Shown here: in pieces, positions 1 through 13,483 of the stretch | Position numbering within the stretch: the stretch's first letter is position 1 | How the letters are laid out: each line of letters opens with the position of its first letter | DNA from: Rhea pennata | Taxonomy: Eukaryota; Chordata; Aves; Rheiformes; Rheidae | NCBI RefSeq assembly: GCF_028389875.1 | Contig: NC_084669.1 | Coordinates: 31,050,567-31,114,566 of the forward strand | Length of the DNA stretch: 64,000 nucleotides | Reading direction: 5' to 3' | The notes under the pieces: model-generated | Told to the model about the DNA's origin: nothing | The model's database searches: none | The model's input: the letters and a program-made list of their open reading frames with translations, nothing else | Program-made: the position numbers and the translations under genes

Positions 1-298
1 TCTGAAGCTGTTAATGCTGGAAGCATTAATTCAGCATGGTTTTTACTGCACCTATCTGGTGAATCTCTTAGTAGCCTGACTTTTAATGCCTGAGGATGCA
101 GCGGTGTTGAAACGGCCTAAATGAGGTTAACTGGATAGAAGCAGAGCTGCTGTGGGCGTAAAAGAGAGGCTGCAGAGAGGTGAGTCAACAGAGGTTTGAA
201 GCTGCTGAGAAGTGCAAGTAGCAAATTGTGAAGTATGTTAATTAAACGCTAGTACCGAGCAGGTGGGAGAGACTACTAATGAGAGAGACACCCTGTGT

Positions 299-301
<3 letters not shown>

Positions 302-330
<29 letters not shown>
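302..330. repeat. Poly(T) run, 29 bases
   Basis: An uninterrupted T29 tract followed by A-rich sequence. It could be the reverse-complement poly(A) tail of an old retroposed sequence, but no recognisable body lies beside it. It is treated as a simple repeat. Confidence 0.9.
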
Positions 331-333
<3 letters not shown>

Positions 334-3300
334 GAAATAAATGAGTTGCCTTTTTTCATCTTTGTTCCCCTTGCCTAGTTATAATAAAAAATAAAAATAA
401 ATAAAAAGAATAGAGCGAACAAACCTCTTTCCACTCAGCTCAATGTACTTTGAAAATAGCTATGGGACTAATCTGGAGTTTCCTAAATTTGAAGCAGCTC
501 CAGATCCCTGTTGTTGGGACAGGATGGGGAAGCGACAGTGTCACTGACTGGGGCAGAAATGTCATGCTTGGAAGCTTCGCTGAGACAGCTGAAGAGCAGA
601 TGTAACTCTAAGTGTATTTTTATATTTGTATACACCTTCCCATACCCCTCCACACATGTGTGCATATGTATTTATATGTATACATACATATATTTTAAGG
701 ATACTAAGTGGATTTCTTGAAAACATGATGTTGTTTAGGATATGTAAATATTTGCCATCAAGACTGACAGATGCCATACTTCGAACATTGTCATGTTACA
801 GCTTAACAAAAGGCTTTGTATGGGGAGGGGGGCTTTATTGCATTTTTCTTTCTACCTTTTCACATTACACTGTATTTAAAGAATGTGCAAAGCGAAGTTT
901 TTGACCTTTCACAGAAAGTCTTGGAAGACCCTGTGTCACATTACATGGGAGTAACGTGATTACTGTGGTGGGTTTGGCATCTGCTACTTGAATTGGCTTA
1001 TCATGTCTACTGCACTTTTAAAAACTTTTACAAACCTCTTGATAGCAGAGAGACATTTTATTCTTTTTTTTTCCCTTTTATGCTGCTGCTGATAGGTTCT
1101 GCAGTAGGAACTCTGTCTTCCAATTTCTGGAGCAGAATCTGTGATGTTAGCATGATACAAATACATTAAAGATGAAATATAGAGAGGCACATGCTATACT
1201 TCTGGGATATTTTACCCTTCTTTCCTGCTGTCTTTATCTTGACTTCTTTTGAAGGCTAAATTCTCTGCCAGCGAGATTCCTTTAGCTCTGAGGGAAATCA
1301 TACAGTTAGAGAACTGGTGCAAAGTAGGCTCTGTTCTACACAGCACAAAAATAACAATATTCTATCCAGAATCAACTGCGTATGGAAATGAACTGCCCAT
1401 GTAACATTCATTGGGCTGTTTCTTTAGGAAACACTTTTCTTCACTTTGAAAATAGCAGCAATGAATATATAACAGAGGATCTGCTGGAACGGGTTCTGCA
1501 TTTTACTTCTTTCTACTGAAGCATTTTTTCAGTTTGCTAAATTAGTGGAGCTCTTTGGGATTCCTTTAGCAGTATTATATACCTGAAATTAACCACAGAA
1601 GGTACCAAAGAAGAATTTCCATAACCATGGATCCAAGTGTCTCTTTCATAGCAGTCCAATCGTTTGAGGTTATATTTCTAGGGAGTGGAAAGAAAACTAG
1701 TTGCTTCAGAAAAAGGCATTTCCAGGCCTCCTAATGAGGAAGAGATCAAGGCCTTCCATGCCTTTGGCAGCTTCGAGGGCGATTTTTTGGCACAGCACGG
1801 CTCTCCGTGTTCAGCCAAGAAAAGTCATTGTTCCCTGTAGGCTCCAGCTTTGTGTTTTCTTCTGCAAAGGCGGCTGTGTTACGCTGCTTGTGGTAAGAAC
1901 TGAAGAAGTAAATGTCAAGGCCATCAAAGATCTATCTGAGGGAGAAACTTCTCATCCAATATCTCAGAAAATAGTTTTTCTTTTGTGTAATAACTACCAT
2001 ATATGTATACGCAGCAAATGAACCCCCCACGAATCAAAAACCAGTCTCATAACTAACCAAGTAATGCTGTTAACTTGTTGGGAAAAGCTTGGCATTTCTT
2101 CGGTCCTGGACCTAGCTGAGGCTTCATCTTTAGCATCTGAGTGGATGTACTAGCTACTATGAATTCCTCAGTATTATCCTGAAATTCAGGCCTCCTAGGT
2201 CAGTTCTCTTTATGTTGGAGTTAAAATCCATGGGTTTTCTTAGTATAAGGTAAATAAATCTTAGTATAAATATAGTCCAGCAACAGAGATGGTCAGAAGC
2301 ATGCCATGAAGAAATCATAGTCAGGAAATTAGGTAGAAGTACTAATTCTTGGTTCTCCCAGCACAGTCTTCCTCCAAGATCGTCTCTAAGACAGAGAGGA
2401 AGCTCCCTTGCTCCATTAACAAGACAGTGTCCCTTCAAAGAAGGGATGCTGCTTCTCTAGTAAAATGAGCATTTCTAACAGCACCACCTGATGACTCCTT
2501 CCATAGCAATATTTCCTCATTTAGTTATAATGCTGTGATGAATCTTTCTCTTCAGATGGAGGGCATGGCTAATTCTCTATCAAAGCAATTTGTCCGCAGT
2601 TTTGTTGCTTCTGTATGGCAAGTTATTGCTTTGTGTTTAAGTGGGTAGGTGAATCTTAAATTCTTGCTAGAATGAGACTTTCCACAAAGCCACTCTCTAA
2701 TGTGAGCTTTTAAGCAGTTAAGAACAGTTAGTTAATGATAGTTAACTCTAGGGTAATTGCAAAATGTTTGAGGAGGGAGAGATCACATCAGCCTGCACAA
2801 AACGTAGAGCTAGCTGATCACCTCTAACGTGAAATTAGCTACCACAAGCTAACTGGCAATTTATTACCTCTGGAGGTTAGATTTTTCTGTGCTTTTTCTT
2901 GTGGACCTGACTCTAGTGTTAGTTTTGGTATGATAAGCTGCTCACCATGAAGTGAAGGCTGACTTGGTTGCTGCATACTCAGGCATTACATAGCTGTGAG
3001 AAGCTGTTCCCAGTGTCAGTATGGTCCAGATAAAATATTTCAGGCTTATCTATATGGATTGGCAACTAAGTAAGTGAGGATGTGGAAGCTTTTTACTCTG
3101 AATAGAAAGTTTCTTCATATTTCTTGCTCCTCGTGTGTCTGTACTCTGTGTTCTTGCAGGTGTTAGTGTTGAGTAGCAAGAGCTGTGGTACATTTGTCCC
3201 ATTGCTTGCATCGCAGTAACTTCTCCACCTAAACAAATGCTTGCTAGTCAGTCTCTTTGTTGAGATATTCTGCTGCCTGCCCCAGTCCACCCAGCTCTTC

Positions 3301-3949
3301 ATCTCTGCTTCAGTGTGTCTGTCATTTTATCACATAGCCCAGGAGGTCACTATAGTGTGAGCTTTGAGCTAACACCAGCTGCAGATTGGAAGCAGAGCGC
3401 TAAGAGCAAGTTGAACCTGGCATGCTGGCTGGTAATCTAGAAGATCATTTTATTACAAGGGCCCATAACCACGAAGAAGAGAGCTGAGGTTTCTCGGAAG
3501 CGTTTTAGGGGCAGCAGTGAGTGAAGAGCAGTGTTTCTTTTTTGCCTTTGCCAGCATGCTTCTCTCCTGTTGCCCTGAAGGAACGTGAAGAGGACCTGTG
3601 CGACCTGGCTGGGCACCAGTGGCATCCCAGCCTAGCTGCCCTAGGGGAGGTGCGCTGTGCGTGTAGATAAGCCAAGGCGGGGGAGGCTTTGGGCATTTCC
3701 TTTACTCCTAACCATGCGAGGGAACTACGGAGTAGCTGCATGAGAACTGCAAAATTAGCAGTTATGCTGCAAACAGCAGCTTCCCGAGAAACTAATGGAA
3801 ACGGGCAACACTTTGAACTCCAGTGATCTAAAAGACTATAATTCTCCATACTTGATCTGTAGAAGTGACTATTATAAAGATGAAATGAAAAACACAACAA
3901 AACAGATTTGTGGATGGTTTTGAATGCTGTTGTTTGAGACAATCACACT

Positions 3950-3993
3950 AATGACCTACCAAGCAATGAAATGAGGTTGATGATGCATGAAAC
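3950..3993 (+). repeat. Dispersed repeat copy A (about 43 bp)
   Basis: This stretch matches 8634-8676 almost exactly in the same orientation, with only two or three differences. The shared core begins ATGACCTACC and ends TTGATGATGCAT. Similarity stops abruptly on the 3' side and fades on the 5' side. The family is not recognised. It could be a fragment of an old interspersed repeat or a short duplicated regulatory element. Confidence 0.7.
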
Positions 3994-6900
3994 AGACTCT
4001 GAGATCTAAGGGTTAAGATTCTCTTAAAGTGCTCATACAGTCACCTGTGCTAGAGGATCAATAGTATGTAAGAGAGAGAAGATGTCATCCCTAGAAGGAG
4101 GGCTTGCTGCTGGTTGCAGGACTGAATTAATATTATATTGGCAGAAGAGAAGACTGGAGGAGGTTATGTAAACAGCTCAGGCTTTACTTGCTCTTAATTG
4201 AGGCATGTTTAGGACATCAACATTAACAGTGCAATATAGTAAAGTTATTTTTTAAAGATCTTTTCTGCATTTGTGCTTAAGATTTTTGTTTTTGGGTTTT
4301 TTTGTACAAAAGCATATTTCATGCATCAGTATCCTTAAAAAAAAAAAAAAAAAAGGAAAAGAAAAAGAAAAATCTCCAGAGGAGGAGACACTTGTAGATG
4401 GCACTTACATTCCTAGCAGCACTCCTTAAAGAGCAATCAGCCTCAGATCCCACTGCTAAGTGCAGGCAATTGGTAACTGTGCATAACTAGTCTCAAGGTC
4501 AGCTTGTTGCTTATGTTTTGTTCTCTTGCTATTGTGCTATTCCTGGGGAAAGGATGAAAGTGAGTTTCTAAAACAGACAAAAAAAGAGGAAAAAGAGCAA
4601 ACGTGTCCTACCTATTTCACCTTAACCCATGGAAGTCCCTTTGGGAGTTCTGTAAATGAGCAGCACTAAATGGGTATGTAATAGCACCTAAAAATCCTGT
4701 GAAGAAATGCTTTTGGGCATACTCCTAACTAACTGTCTTTAAATTTCTTTGGACTCCTGGTTTGTAGTGCAATATTCGTTCTAGTTCAGTTTCTAGACTA
4801 TGTATGTTGAGTGTGAGGTATTACAGCTGGTTTTGGACAGACTTTTAAAAATAGTTGCTCCTTGCTTCCAGTGGAAACAGGAGCAGACATGAAAAGCAGT
4901 AGTACAGATGAACACATTTTCCTTATGGATTTATGTGGGATTTTCCTACTTTCTACTAACTATACAAAGAGATGTTAATTACCTCTTCACCTTCAGACTG
5001 TATGCTGGATAATATTTTGAAAAGGGAGTTTAAATACAAAATTTGTGGAACTTCTTGCCATTTACTTTGACACAGAGTTGACGGCACTAATCTGAAAGGA
5101 ACTTCTTTTGGAGTTTAGGTTGTACAATGAAATATCCTAGCAGCATCACTGTGATGCACTGCACTTTGCACTCAGATTAAGTAACCTTCTGTGTGGATAC
5201 AGCAGGCATTTGTGGGGTGTTTTAGTCCTTGGCTTTTCTGAGAAAGTCAATGAGTTTTGCGGACAGGGGATGGCACTGTTGCACTGCAGCTCCTCAGCTT
5301 TCTACTCAGAATGTCTCTATTTATAAAAAGGGCTTGGTATTTACCAGGAAAGGAGCAGATGAACCAGATGCATTATTGCAAGATTGTCTTGAAATAGTTC
5401 TGCATAAAATATCAAATCTGGGTTACCAGGAATTTTATATTTTGATAAAAACACAAAAGGAACATGTCAGTGTGCACTCTGAATTGGATATTAGCAGTAG
5501 ACTTAGTTTAAGGCACTCTATTTATTTTAGATTTAAAACAAAACACCTATGTGAAGCTCTAAGAAATCATTAATAATAAAATAAACTCTCAGCACCATGG
5601 CAGTAATCGTTTCAATACAAACTCAACCAGCAAGCAATTAGAGAAGCTCCTTGCTACTTTTCTGTCATTCTGGAAAATGCAAACTTCCTTTCTCTGAAGC
5701 CTTAGCATGTTGTTGTCTTAAGCAGTGCAGCCCAAAATCCCCCAGGTTAAAGACGCCGGTTCTGAAGGATGGGCAGTCCACGTGAGCACGCACACCTGTG
5801 GGTGTGCAAGGAGCACTCAGTTTGCCTTTCTCTGCTGACCACAGCTGTAGGAACATGGCAAGTGGAGCAAAATGACTTCTTTAGAAAGATAGGCTTTGAC
5901 TATGTAAGGTTGTACAGGTCTCGATCAGTGCGTTTTACTTTAGCTGGTATTGGAGTGCAGTCAGAGAGCTGGTACTTGAGTGCCGGTATCAGCAAATGCC
6001 AGCGCAGTAACTAACTGGGCGTCAGTCACTCAGGGATCCTCGGGTGGAGTCCCACCAGGGACGTGCTGAAACAGCCTACAGCTTGAGGCGACGAAAGTCT
6101 GGATAATAACGACAAAACCTGCATTCAAAATACGAGGGGTAAGAAAAGTTGACCGAGCCGGTGCTATAATACGATGTCTGAAATTAACTCACCCCCTGTT
6201 CGGGCAGAAGTACAGCTACCTCTGGCTGGTTTCCACTGGTCCACTGCGACGCCCTTATTTTTACTTTAATTGAGCAGTGCCTATCTTACCTTCTCCTGCT
6301 TCTCTATTCCAGCAAGGTGCGTACACTAGTCCTGCGTCGTGGCACTGTGCAAGTCAGATGAGACAAAGCTGTGCAGATGACATAAATCAGTACACACAAT
6401 CAAAAAAAGAGGCATCTTCTCTCCTGCCTGGTGCCCTTGTCACAGACTCACGACTTCGAGCTGGTCGTACGAAGCCTTTTGTGGAAGAAAAGGCCTTGTC
6501 CACGACCACCAACTGAAATATCCAAAGGGAAAAGGATGAAGCTACTCAAAAGTTAAACTGCACAAAGTCTTTTCCTCTTTGTTTTTTTTTTTTTTTCCTC
6601 CCCTGAAAATGTGTGTCTGAGTCAATCGAAACAATCTGTGATCCTTGATCTGACTCCATGTAGCTGTTTTGGTTGGGAGGGGGAAAAGGCCCAGATACTT
6701 TTGGTCAGCCCACTTCACTTGGCACTTTGTATCAGGTTTTTGTTTCAGTATGACATTTAGCTTCAAAACTAAATCTGGTATTTGCTGTGCTTAGTTCTGG
6801 GGCAAACAAATTTTCACTTGGCTTGAACTTACCTCTCCCTACCCCCATCTTTTCTGCCAGTTGTGAGAAGAACTGAGAGAACGAAAAGCTTTACAGGAGC

Positions 6901-8633
6901 TTGATTTCTCACTTGAAGGACAGGCCCTATTGCTACCTGCTGAAGTGTGTAGGTGACTCAACTCTGAGGTCTTCCTACTGTAAGGAAGTCGATTTATTTT
7001 CTGGACAGGATAAATCAGATTAGAGAGAACCTGTGTGCTTCTGTGACAGTATCAAAGGCAGCCAATGAAGCTAATAATAGCAGTGTTATTACAAGGCATC
7101 CGATCCTGATCCATTACTAGGAAGAGATAATTAACCAGGCAGTCCTTTCCTTTAGTCTAGGCCCATACCTAGATTGCAAGGGTCAAGGACATGGAAGGCA
7201 TCTACATGCTAAAAGCAGTCTCACGGTCTGCCTCAGGAAGGGGAAACCTTGGCTAGCTATTTTATGATCCTCTGGTGATGACTTCAGTAGTAAGCTTCTT
7301 TCCAAGCTGTATTCAACCTATCTTTGATGAGTCACTGATGGTCATCGCTAGCCACAAGTCTGATACTTTTCCTTAGGACTCCTTTAGAAGATGATCACAC
7401 AGGTCTAATGTAAAAGATGCTAGATTAGGTGTTTCCACCACTCCCTGAATTTTAGTGAGCCACTAACTGGCTAGAACAGACAAGGGCTAGCAGAATACCC
7501 AGGAGTTTGGAGCTTCACAGAAGACTATGCATCTACTTATGCTTGGAAATTCTGGAGTATTTCTTTCTTTCTTTTTTTTTTTTTGTTTTGTTTTTTGTTT
7601 TTCAGTAGCAGCACAGTTATGAGGCAACATGGAAATAACCATGAAGGAGAACATGAAGTCCCAGCTTTGTTTCACCTCGGGCTTGCATGATGAAGGTAGC
7701 ACTCTTTCAGACATTGTTCTGCACAGAGTCCTTTTTATTCCTCCTTTTCGCTAAACTTTAGAAGAGTGTTCCTCCAAAATTGTATTGCAGAGAAGTGGGA
7801 TTTTATACCTTTAAGTTTAACCTGAGCATGTTAAGTGTGCTTGTCTGTGTAGAAATGTGTTAATGACTCCTTCCTGGGAATTTTAAATGGAAAAAGCAAA
7901 GCTTAAAGTTAGAAGCACTGCTGGAAAACTGTTTCACTTGAGGTAGATAGCTGATCACCAATGATAACGATTTAATTTGAAATACATAAAACCAGACTGG
8001 ATAAAAACATTAAAATTATATTGTAAAGCTAATTATGCTGCAGTAAGGTAGGAACAGAGTGGAGACCTGGAGGACAAAATGGTTATTTTGTAACGATAAC
8101 TCTGAGGCACTTTTTGCAGGTATTAAAATTACTAAAAATACAAATATTGCTATTCCCATTTCACAAAGCTGAAATGGATGCACAAATACTGAATAACTTG
8201 TTTAGGTTTACTCACAGCATCCCCACCAAGGCCGAGACTTTTAATTCATACGAAATACTCAATTGTGAAATTACCAGACGGAGGTAAAGGAGAGAGCAGA
8301 AATTTCTCACTTCTTCTTTATCATCTCAACCTAGAGATTCAAACTGACCATATGTTAGAAAACATTCTGTGCAATGCCATGCAAAACTCAAAACTGTTCT
8401 GCATTAAGAGTTGTCATCAAGTCAAAGTACTAGAACATGGTCCTCCTGCAATTATTTTCCCTTTTTTTTTCTTACAACACTGAAATGTTCCCAGAATATC
8501 CTATCAGAATCCCAAATTTCTTCTGCAAAATTCTGCCTGCCATTTGTGATGATGAATGTCCATGTGAAACTGGTCTAGGATATGTGGCACTTACGCATTT
8601 CGTGCTGAAATTGGGCTGTGAATCAAAATGTTG

Positions 8634-8676
8634 ATGACCTACCAGGCAATGAAATGAGGTTGATGATGCATAAAGT
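8634..8676 (+). repeat. Dispersed repeat copy B (about 43 bp)
   Basis: This is the second copy of the element at 3950-3993, 4.7 kb away and in direct orientation. The unit is too complex in sequence to be a microsatellite, and near-identity over about 40 bases is not expected by chance. No terminal repeats or target-site duplication were visible. Confidence 0.7.
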
Positions 8677-10234
8677 GGTGAAATGTTTATTTCAATACTT
8701 AGCTGATGGTGCACTATTTATTTTAAGACTGTTGAACTCTGTAGTAGTAATAAGTAATAAATGTCCTGATTGTATATCTGCCACAGCAAGAGATGAATCT
8801 AAACTCTAGAATCAAATACTGTTGGATTCTGGTTGTTCAACCTCTAAACCTAAACCCAGCTCTGAATTGCTGTAGCTTAGACACATATGTCATTATGTGA
8901 GGACATATATTTAATTGCACAGAATATTCCATTATGAAGCATTCTGGTTTGAACTTCAAGATGTGTTTGGATAGGGATTTTGGATATAGACCAAGTTTTC
9001 TCTAACTTAGTTCTTCCATTACAGAAAGGCTGTTTATATCAACAAGATTAAGCTGTGAGTTTATGGATAAGTGTTCAGAATTTTCCTTCCTACCGGCCTT
9101 TTGTCTATGGCCTAGCTGTGTATTGGCTTTATCTATTTACACTATATTCCTGAAATCTTAGTATTTTCCCCTGCCTTTGCAGTAAATTCCATTAAATTAT
9201 ATGGCACTTCTATGCAAGAAAACAAAATAAAAGGCACTTTCTTGGAAGACAGGCTGATTTCTAGGCTCCAGGTCTACACCTGTGAATCCTACCTTTTCAT
9301 AGTCTCTCTGGCACTCTGCAGATCTCAGAATGCACTCTGCACAGAAGGAATGTTTCTCTGGAAAATGCAAGGCTTCCCAGCAGGGTTTCCTGGAGGGGTC
9401 CACTCTAGCCGTCTGTCTAGTAGCTAGTCTACCAAATGGGGTGGGTGAAGTCATGCCCTTTCTTAAAGGCCTATATTTGCTACACACTTTAGAAATCTGA
9501 GGATAGTCTTATTGATGTTCATTGAATAACAACGCTTAAAGTGCAAAAAAAGGTTTTTTTTTTTTTTTTTAAGGCAAAAGAAAATCTATTGCCTCTGAGT
9601 GTACAAAAAGCAGAGCCATTTTTGGTCAAGCTTAATGAATAGGAATAGTCATTTGAGAGCATAACGTATTTCTCTTTTACTATCAGAAAACAATCTATCA
9701 GTTGCACTCTTTTTAAATAGAGTTTTTGTATTGCCTACTAAAGATACGTTATTTGTTCCAACTGGAAAATGTGAAACATGCCTGAACATTGGATCGTAAG
9801 CCTACTTACTACATCTAGCTCTAAGAACAGTGTAATAACCTCTCTGTATTTCCTAGGATCTGTTTCACCACTCTGTGTTACGGAAATACTGCTTCACAGC
9901 TTGCTGGCTATTTCAAGGCTGCTTGATCTATTTCAAGGAACAGGTTAAGTGAGCCGGTTTCGGTCTCCCATTCAGGGACTGAGTATGCCACATTCGCTAA
10001 GGCTATCAGCAGAAACAGATGTCTCCCTATGCAAATCTGACTTCAACAGGTGAACATAAAGGGTAAGTGATGGCCACATTAATAGGTTGTTCTATTCTTC
10101 AGGAAGATTTCTTACAGGTAGTAGGGAGATTCCTTGTCAAACTGTTGGACTTACAAATAGATACAGGCTTTCTCTAAGCCATTATACTATGATCACTCAT
10201 ATTTTGAAAATAAGGTATTTATACACGTACACAT

Positions 10235-10410
10235 ACATAAATTTTTTTTAATATATATATATAATCACATATATATAATATATACTATACACATATTCTT
10301 CTTTATATATACACTACATTTATATATATATATTTAAATATATATATATATAAACTGTGTGTATGTATATGTATGTATGTATGTGTATATATATATATAT
10401 ATTTATACAT
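10235..10410. repeat. Compound AT-rich microsatellite with palindrome
   Basis: Mixed (TA)n, (TATG)n and (CATA)-type units run through this interval. Within it, 10319-10354 is a near-perfect AT palindrome centred on TTTAAA at 10333-10338, with (TA)n arms ending TTTA and TAAA. Such arms can extrude as a cruciform and are often unstable in length. No gene is associated. Confidence 0.9.
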
Positions 10411-10642
10411 AAAGAGGTCTAAGGGATGGCAGGTTCCAAGGCATAATGTGCTGGGGCTGAGGGAAGAGGATGTGTGGGCAGGAAGTCTATTAACCAGATG
10501 GCTCCGCTTTGAGGTTTGTGGGAACCCTTGAAAGGGGGTGAGGGAGAGATCAAAGCAGCAAGCGTCTGCCTGGACTGCAGCCCCGTGCGCGCTCTTCACC
10601 TCTGCTGCTGCGACTGGATGAGGCTTGAGTATACTCTGTAAA

Positions 10643-10670
10643 TGTAAAGTACCTGCTGTAAAGTACCTGC
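10643..10670. repeat. Perfect 14-bp tandem duplication
   Basis: The unit TGTAAAGTACCTGC occurs twice head to tail without a mismatch. It is probably a recent slippage duplication. Confidence 0.95.
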
Positions 10671-13451
10671 TACTCTGCTTTTCTGTTTTCTCAGCGCAGC
10701 AGTGCTGAAGCCGGGCACTCTGTGCGGTACTGGTGGAGATCCTCTTTCTTTCTCGACGTAGGTAAGCTCCTATTCACCTTTCTGTTGAAATCAATAAACC
10801 AAAGTCAATTTTTGTCGCTGCCTAGTTACAGGATTCCCATTGCTTGGAAGTTCCAGGCAACGGGAACCTCTCAGAATTTGGCTTACTGAAGTCCACGTGC
10901 CCCTTAGTGACCTTTAGAGTAATTTAGTTAAAATGACTCAGAATACTTCAAGACCTGTCTCTCGAGGCTCAGCATGGACAATACTGTCCTCTAGGCTCCA
11001 TTTGGGGAGTTCTGTGCCTTTTAAAAGCATTTTGAAGCACGTGGAAATTCTAGGCTACCACAAAAGCAAAAAGTAAAATATAGGAATGAAAAATATTGTA
11101 TAACCTGTAATATTGTTCCAACAAAAACACCAATAGTTATTGTTGAAATATTCGATGGTAACTGATGTAATACCAGCTCTTAATCTAACAAAGGAAAAGA
11201 GGAAAAAAATAAGAGATGTTTTTAGCAAGCCTACACTGAATCATGGCTATATATTCTCCAAAGAAACAGAAACAGTGTCTATCTGTGTTTCCATTTAAGG
11301 CATATTTCAGTATGAGGGTACATTGATTATTTATTCACTGCATCCAGAGTCAACCACCATTCATTTAAATGAGTTTGAACAAACTTTAAGTAGTGGCATT
11401 TAAGTAAATTACAGGCAATGTTTTTCAATTTGCATCTTAGAATTATTTGTGCCACCTGAAAGCATTTTAGTCCCTCATCTCAGCTTCTCTTGGTGTTATT
11501 TGTTGTTTCTCTTCTTGTTCCTGTGTCATTTCATAAGCTAAGTGAGGTTGCCGTGGTTTGTGCTGATGTGGATACTGAATCGCCCTGATCTCCTGCAAAA
11601 CTTGTCTGCCATTCGTTTAAGACTCTCTGAATTTTAAAAGAATACCTCACTGGTAGTGGATCATCTAGAAGAATGATACAGTTTCATTAAGCATCTGAAT
11701 TAGATATATTTTTTAAAAAATGACAAGTGTGTGCTTGTGGATTTGCTGGATTTAGATTCATCCGTAGGGCACAAACAGGAGTCTCTCCATATCCACCCCC
11801 CCAGGCCCCCCAGATCATCCTATGCACTTAGTCTTGATCTTCTGGCCAAATTCCAGTGTTTCCTATGAAGTGTAGAAACACCGAGAGAAAGGAGAATGCC
11901 TGTCTGCCTTTTGGGAAAATCACTGAAATATCAACGTTGACAGCTTTTGGGGCATTCTTTCATGAAGCCGCTGTATTTGTTGGTGCTCGGTGACTGCCTT
12001 TAGGCCGACTGACTCAAGGCTTCGACACTAAGAGCTGTGAAGAGACAAACAGCTACGTCGGATTTGGTGGAAATGCAGCCTTTTCTACCATTTTTGGATG
12101 GGAGGCAATATGATCCTGCTGCTTCAGACACCAGGCTGCTTTGTCAAAGACACTTCATGTCGCAGGCTGCAGATGCTTCTAGTTACCTGGCAGGCTGTGG
12201 TAGGGACGAATGAAGAGCTACGGTGAGGCAGGAGTGGAGGGTAACAACAGAGAGCACAGCCGAGAAGGAAGAGGGGAACTGAAAGCAGAAAGAAAAATCC
12301 TATATTGATACCCCTAAGAAATTATCAAAGTATAAATTCTCTCTTGCAGGGCTTAGATATTTCTTTCTGTATTTGCTTGCTCTCTGAAGAGCTTAGTGTT
12401 TGTGGTTCTCTTGGATTCAGTAGTCGTAATCAGGCCTTTAGCCAGTGATACAACCCCCTCCAATTTTACATTGGTATGAATACACAGTGATCCATTAAAC
12501 AATCAATCACAGTTTCGTTAATTACAATAAAAACAACAGTTTGTGCTCAAAGGGAAACTAAACTCTGAACTTGGGGCCATTTTGGTGATTTAAGCGTGGA
12601 AGTCAATGACAGTCAAACTTACTATAGTTGATACTCTAGTATGAACCTTCATTATGAATTCTTTGGTTTCGTTGTTAATATGCAAGAACACGATACTGAT
12701 GGATCCTTTGGGTACTGGCAAACTTAATGGATCTGTCTAACTCTCTTTGCTTTAAGAAGCACTTCATTTTGAGGCCTTTTCTTTCTTTCTTTCTTTTTTT
12801 TTTTTAAGACAATATCTTAAAGAAAAGGAGTTACCATTTTGCTTGTAGTAGCTTTTAGACTTCTGTGAGCTTCTCTCATAAGACTCCTTCTCTCGCAGAG
12901 ATCAAAGAACAAACCCACTTCTATCGCACTTGTGGGTCATTGCAATACACCACTGTGAGTGTTATGCTTTTTGAATGACTGATGGAAATCAATTACATGA
13001 AAGTGTAAATTGCTTTTAAAATAGATTAAATTCAAAAGACAGAAGATACACTGTTCAGAACATCTATTCAGCCTGCTTCTTGGCATTTGATGGCTCAAGT
13101 TCTCACAACCTAAGGCTTTAGAATTGCACGTTGTAGCATTATCAACAGCACTGAAATTGCAGCTCCTGAACCATCAGAAATCCTATACATTGAAAAGAAA
13201 CCAACAGATGGCATTTTATAAACCCCATGTTTCATTGTCCTATAAATAGAGATTATCAAATACATAATGAGCACCTGACAAGAATAATATTCCTTCTCTG
13301 TTAACTACATTTATTAATCATAAGGAAGCAACTAATACTTTTTTTGCCTCTTACTGGTAATTCTATTTGGAACATACACAGTGTTATTATTGTAAAGCTG
13401 TGTTCATTTGTGAGTTAATATTTGAAGTTAGATGCCGAGAATGCAAATGGC

Positions 13452-13452
<1 letters not shown>

Positions 13453-13483
<31 letters not shown>
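13453..13483. repeat. Composite homopolymer C8T23
   Basis: Eight C are followed directly by 23 T. On the minus strand this reads A23G8, similar to the A36G10 tract at 19303. Length is likely to be polymorphic or error-prone in assembly. Confidence 0.9.

Larger units (their letters stand above)
1..10234. other. Upstream intergenic region, distal part
   Basis: No exon, RNA gene or intact mobile element could be recognised on either strand. All open frames are short, have no recognisable family, and look like chance frames in AT-rich DNA. The stretch holds homopolymer runs (T29 at 302-330, A18 at 4337-4354, T15 at 6582-6596, T17 at 9554-9570), a T-rich tract near 7561-7603, and one dispersed repeat pair listed separately. 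In mammals the gene upstream of GRID1 is WAPL, oriented the same way, but no WAPL exon was recognised here. Confidence 0.6.

Noticed and set aside
3505..3942. 145-codon minus-strand frame
   Set aside because: No family resemblance, no splice context and mixed composition. It is within chance length for 64 kb in six frames.
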